The notes below the pieces were generated by a model. The model did not search any database and was not told the DNA's origin. It saw only the letters and a program-made list of their open reading frames with translations. From contig DCID01000029.1 of the NCBI GenBank assembly GCA_002315745.1, forward strand, positions 1-15,178: a stretch of DNA of 15,178 nt, written 5' to 3'. Shown piece after piece: positions 13,198-15,178 of this stretch. A program made the translations under genes and the position numbers. Each line of letters starts with the position of its first letter. The stretch's first letter is position 1. The stretch is from Bacteroidales bacterium UBA1735 (GTDB taxonomy: Bacteria > Bacteroidota > Bacteroidia > Bacteroidales > Paludibacteraceae).

Positions 13198-14565
13198 CTA
13201 CTTCCAATCGTACTCAAACCGCTCGATATCCTCTTCAATAAGGGGACAACCAGTCTGTACCTCGATGAAGGTGAGCTCAGAGATAGCGCGAATGGCGTGG
13301 AACTGTTCCTTACGGATGACTAAGACGTCGCCGCGACCCACCTTGCGTTTTTCTCCATCCAAAACAAATAAACCTTCACCATCTACCACTGTCCACACCT
13401 CATCCCGATGATGGTGAATCTGGTAACTGATGTTCTTACCGGGTTTAAGGGTAATGGATTTAGTAAGGCTACGGCTACCATCCTCGTATGCCACATCGCT
13501 CAGCACTTTGTAGGTACCCCAACGACGCTCTTCGTACATCGGACGGAGGCTGAGGTTAGCCACATCTTTCTTAAGGCTCTCGGTTTTATCTTTGGAGCAA
13601 ACGAGTATGCCATCGGGGCTGCAAGCCACAACGACATTTTTGAGTCCGTTGCAGAAAACAGGCACTTCGAGTTCGTTGATAACATGAGTATTCTCGTTGT
13701 CTTGTCCCATCAGCACATTACCGATAGAGGTATGATGTAGTTCTTCGGTAAGGGTGTTCCAAGTACCCAGATCTTTCCATTTACCGGTATAGGGCACAAC
13801 AGCCACCGACTTAGCGTTCTCAGCCACTTCGTAGTCAAAACTGATTTTCTTGAATTCGCCATAGCGTTGGAGTGTCTCTTCAAAAGAGGCCGCCTGCATG
13901 TATTTGCGCACAATGTCCATCATGTATCCAACCCGGAAAGCAAACACACCGCCATTCCAGAGCGCACCCTCTTTGAGTAGGTCTTTCGCCACATCAACGG
14001 TTGGTTTTTCCGTAAAACGGCTAACCATCTTCGTTTCACCATTAGGTTGCCCCTTTAGGGGGAAACCTACGGAAGGGGCTACGGGTACTACATACCCATA
14101 TTTCTCCGAAGGATAAGTAGGCGTGATACCCATGAGAACGAGTTCTGCCACGTTCTGTTCGACAGCCACAGCCATTTTGTTGATGGTCTCAAAGTACCCT
14201 ACTTCGGTATACGGATCGGATGGCATAACCACCACCACTTCGTCATCGGGGCAATGTTTAGCAAAATGTAAGTAACTAACTGCCAACGCAATAGCAGGGA
14301 AAGTATCGCGACGTTCAGGTTCAGCAACAATACTGACGGATTCGCCTAATTGGTTGATGATACTATCGCGTTGCGTAGCATTGGTAGCGAAAGTGATATC
14401 GGCTTGGATATGGGCTTGTTGGGTTTGTCTAACCACGCGTTGCACCATAGATTCCATTTTGCCATCTTCTGTTTCTAGTAGAGGTAAGAACTGTTTCGAT
14501 CTTGCGTCATTGGAGAGTGGCCAAAGTCTCTTACCTGACCCTCCGGATAAAAATACGATTTGCAT
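13198..14565 (-). CDS. manC: Mannose-1-phosphate guanylyltransferase, probably bifunctional with a PMI-type cupin domain
   Basis: The enzyme makes GDP-mannose from GTP and mannose 1-phosphate for surface polysaccharides. The 455-residue product has an N-terminal nucleotidyltransferase domain with G-G-S-G-K-R-L-W-P-L-S (8-18), the K-Q-F triplet (24-26) and F-T-E-K-P (184-188). The C-terminal cupin domain (about 345-455) has Q-I-H-H-H-R-D-E-V-W (382-391), the metal-binding motif of type II phosphomannose isomerases. Residues about 162-179 look like an extra loop compared with the family as I recall it. They are encoded partly by a G/C-rich palindrome (14044-14068). The gene starts one base after the stop of the CNNM/CBS gene (TAATATG), so the two are co-transcribed. 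Whether the isomerase half is active cannot be told from the sequence. Confidence 0.87.
   Translation of the reverse strand: MQIVFLSGGSGKRLWPLSNDARSKQFLPLLETEDGKMESMVQRVVRQTQQAHIQADITFATNATQRDSIINQLGESVSIVAEPERRDTFPAIALAVSYLHFAKHCPDDEVVVVMPSDPYTEVGYFETINKMAVAVEQNVAELVLMGITPTYPSEKYGYVVPVAPSVGFPLKGQPNGETKMVSRFTEKPTVDVAKDLLKEGALWNGGVFAFRVGYMMDIVRKYMQAASFEETLQRYGEFKKISFDYEVAENAKSVAVVPYTGKWKDLGTWNTLTEELHHTSIGNVLMGQDNENTHVINELEVPVFCNGLKNVVVACSPDGILVCSKDKTESLKKDVANLSLRPMYEERRWGTYKVLSDVAYEDGSRSLTKSITLKPGKNISYQIHHHRDEVWTVVDGEGLFVLDGEKRKVGRGDVLVIRKEQFHAIRAISELTFIEVQTGCPLIEEDIERFEYDWK
14044..14068. repeat. G/C-rich imperfect palindrome inside manC
   Basis: Read on the plus strand, AGGTT, G, CCCC, TTTA, GGGG, GA, AACCT forms two paired blocks (5 bp and 4 bp) around a TTTA loop, and another GGAAGGGG follows at about 14071-14078. 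It stands out from the surrounding coding sequence by its runs of C and G. It encodes part of the extra loop F-P-L-K-G-Q-P-N. It may be a small dispersed repeat that inserted in frame. Confidence 0.5.
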
Positions 14566-14566
14566 A

Positions 14567-15178
14567 TTATGAGTTTTGAAGTTTTACGAATTTCTTTTGG
14601 CGTTTATTCCACCTATCGCGGGCATATGCCTGCAAGTCGGCTATCTCGTCATTTTCGTCGATGATCTCGAGTCCAAAGATGGTTTCAATCACATCCTCGA
14701 GTGTTAATATACCGCGGAAGCAACCATAGTCATCGATAACGACGCCTATTTGCTCTTTCTGTTTAAGCATTTGGTCGAAGATATCGCCAATCGTTTTCTC
14801 CTCATTGAAGAAAGGTAGCGGACGTTTGATCTCGCCTAAGGTCATGGTGAACTTATCTTCGGTTAGGTTCTCGAGTGCATCGCCCCGCAAGATATAACCT
14901 GTAATGAACTCCGGTTTATCGGCATAGACAGGGATACGCGAATAGTGGTCATAGCGTTCATCTTCGTAGTACTGCTTGAGCGTCATACTCTCGGGTGCAG
15001 TGGCTGCTACGACACTGGGGGTCATCACATCATAGGCTTTCACATCGTCCAGACGCATGACATTGCGGATGATCTTGTTTTCATCCTCCTCGATGACACC
15101 TTCCTCTTCGCCTACGGTTGCCAATGCCACCACTTCCTCACGGCTAATGGCAGCATCTGCGCTCTTAGGCAGGATACG
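14567..15178 (-). CDS. CNNM/CBS-domain membrane protein (hemolysin-like, CorC family), 5' part missing
   Basis: The frame is open to the right edge, so the N-terminal part, expected to hold the CNNM transmembrane domain, lies outside the window. The visible 203 residues begin R-I-L-P-K-S-A-D and include E-E-V-V-A-L-A-T-V-G-E-E-E-G-V-I-E-E-D-E, a typical linker after the membrane domain. A pair of CBS domains follows: Y-D-V-M-T-P-S-V-V and S-R-I-P-V-Y in the first, and G-V-V-I-D-D-Y-G-C-F-R-G-I-L-T-L-E-D in the second. The chain ends about 45 residues after the second CBS core with K-R-Q-K-K, so the CorC_HlyC C-terminal domain is absent. Relatives act in Mg2+/Co2+ transport or efflux. Similarity to gliding protein GldE is only partial. 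A GTG at 15133 is an internal codon, not the start. Confidence 0.85.
   Translation of the reverse strand, partial: RILPKSADAAISREEVVALATVGEEEGVIEEDENKIIRNVMRLDDVKAYDVMTPSVVAATAPESMTLKQYYEDERYDHYSRIPVYADKPEFITGYILRGDALENLTEDKFTMTLGEIKRPLPFFNEEKTIGDIFDQMLKQKEQIGVVIDDYGCFRGILTLEDVIETIFGLEIIDENDEIADLQAYARDRWNKRQKKFVKLQNS

Overview
The window is a chromosomal segment from a member of the Bacteroidota, most likely the order Bacteroidales. Three things point there. Most promoters fit the Bacteroidota pattern of a TTG/TTTG -33 box, about 20 bp, then a TAnnTTTG -7 box. Shine-Dalgarno sequences are mostly absent. Several genes are forms typical of the phylum: the outer-membrane lipoprotein TamL, a 29-residue COX24/mS38-like basic protein, and a PagL-type acyloxyacyl hydrolase. 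No mobile element, CRISPR array, tRNA or rRNA is visible.

Layout. Positions 1-681 contain no convincing gene. They hold an 11-bp tandem repeat (23-66), an 11-bp inverted repeat (379-426), and a promoter followed by a run of hairpins ending in a T tract (458-670), which I read as a candidate small RNA. A PagL-like deacylase (720-2066, +) converges on a minus-strand operon, tamL-sppA-lpxK-msbA (9060 to 2072), that deals with the outer membrane and lipid A. LpxK makes lipid A from its disaccharide precursor, MsbA flips it across the inner membrane, and TamL serves outer-membrane assembly. SppA clears signal-peptide remnants. The facing deacylase would trim lipid A in the outer membrane.

A SpoU-type RNA methyltransferase (9138-9890, +) diverges from tamL. 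The two promoters interlock around a perfect 16-bp palindrome (9088-9103) that holds both -33 boxes. Its 3' end overlaps that of an RNase E/G gene (11521-9887, -), and one hairpin with both stop codons at its apex lies across the junction. Upstream of the RNase gene are a small mS38/COX24-like gene and an HU-family gene, both on the minus strand. A strong hairpin with a T tract separates this pair from the RNase gene.

mutY (12188-13186, +, GTG start) diverges from the HU gene. It converges on a minus-strand pair: a CNNM/CBS-domain membrane protein cut by the right edge of the window, then manC (GDP-mannose synthesis).

The protein-coding content is mostly housekeeping and envelope maintenance. 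The less ordinary material is regulatory or structural: the candidate RNA at 458-670, the shared symmetric promoter, the terminators that overlap coding ends, a divergent LpxK, and a palindromic in-frame insertion in manC. I see no clear defence, secretion or other exotic system.
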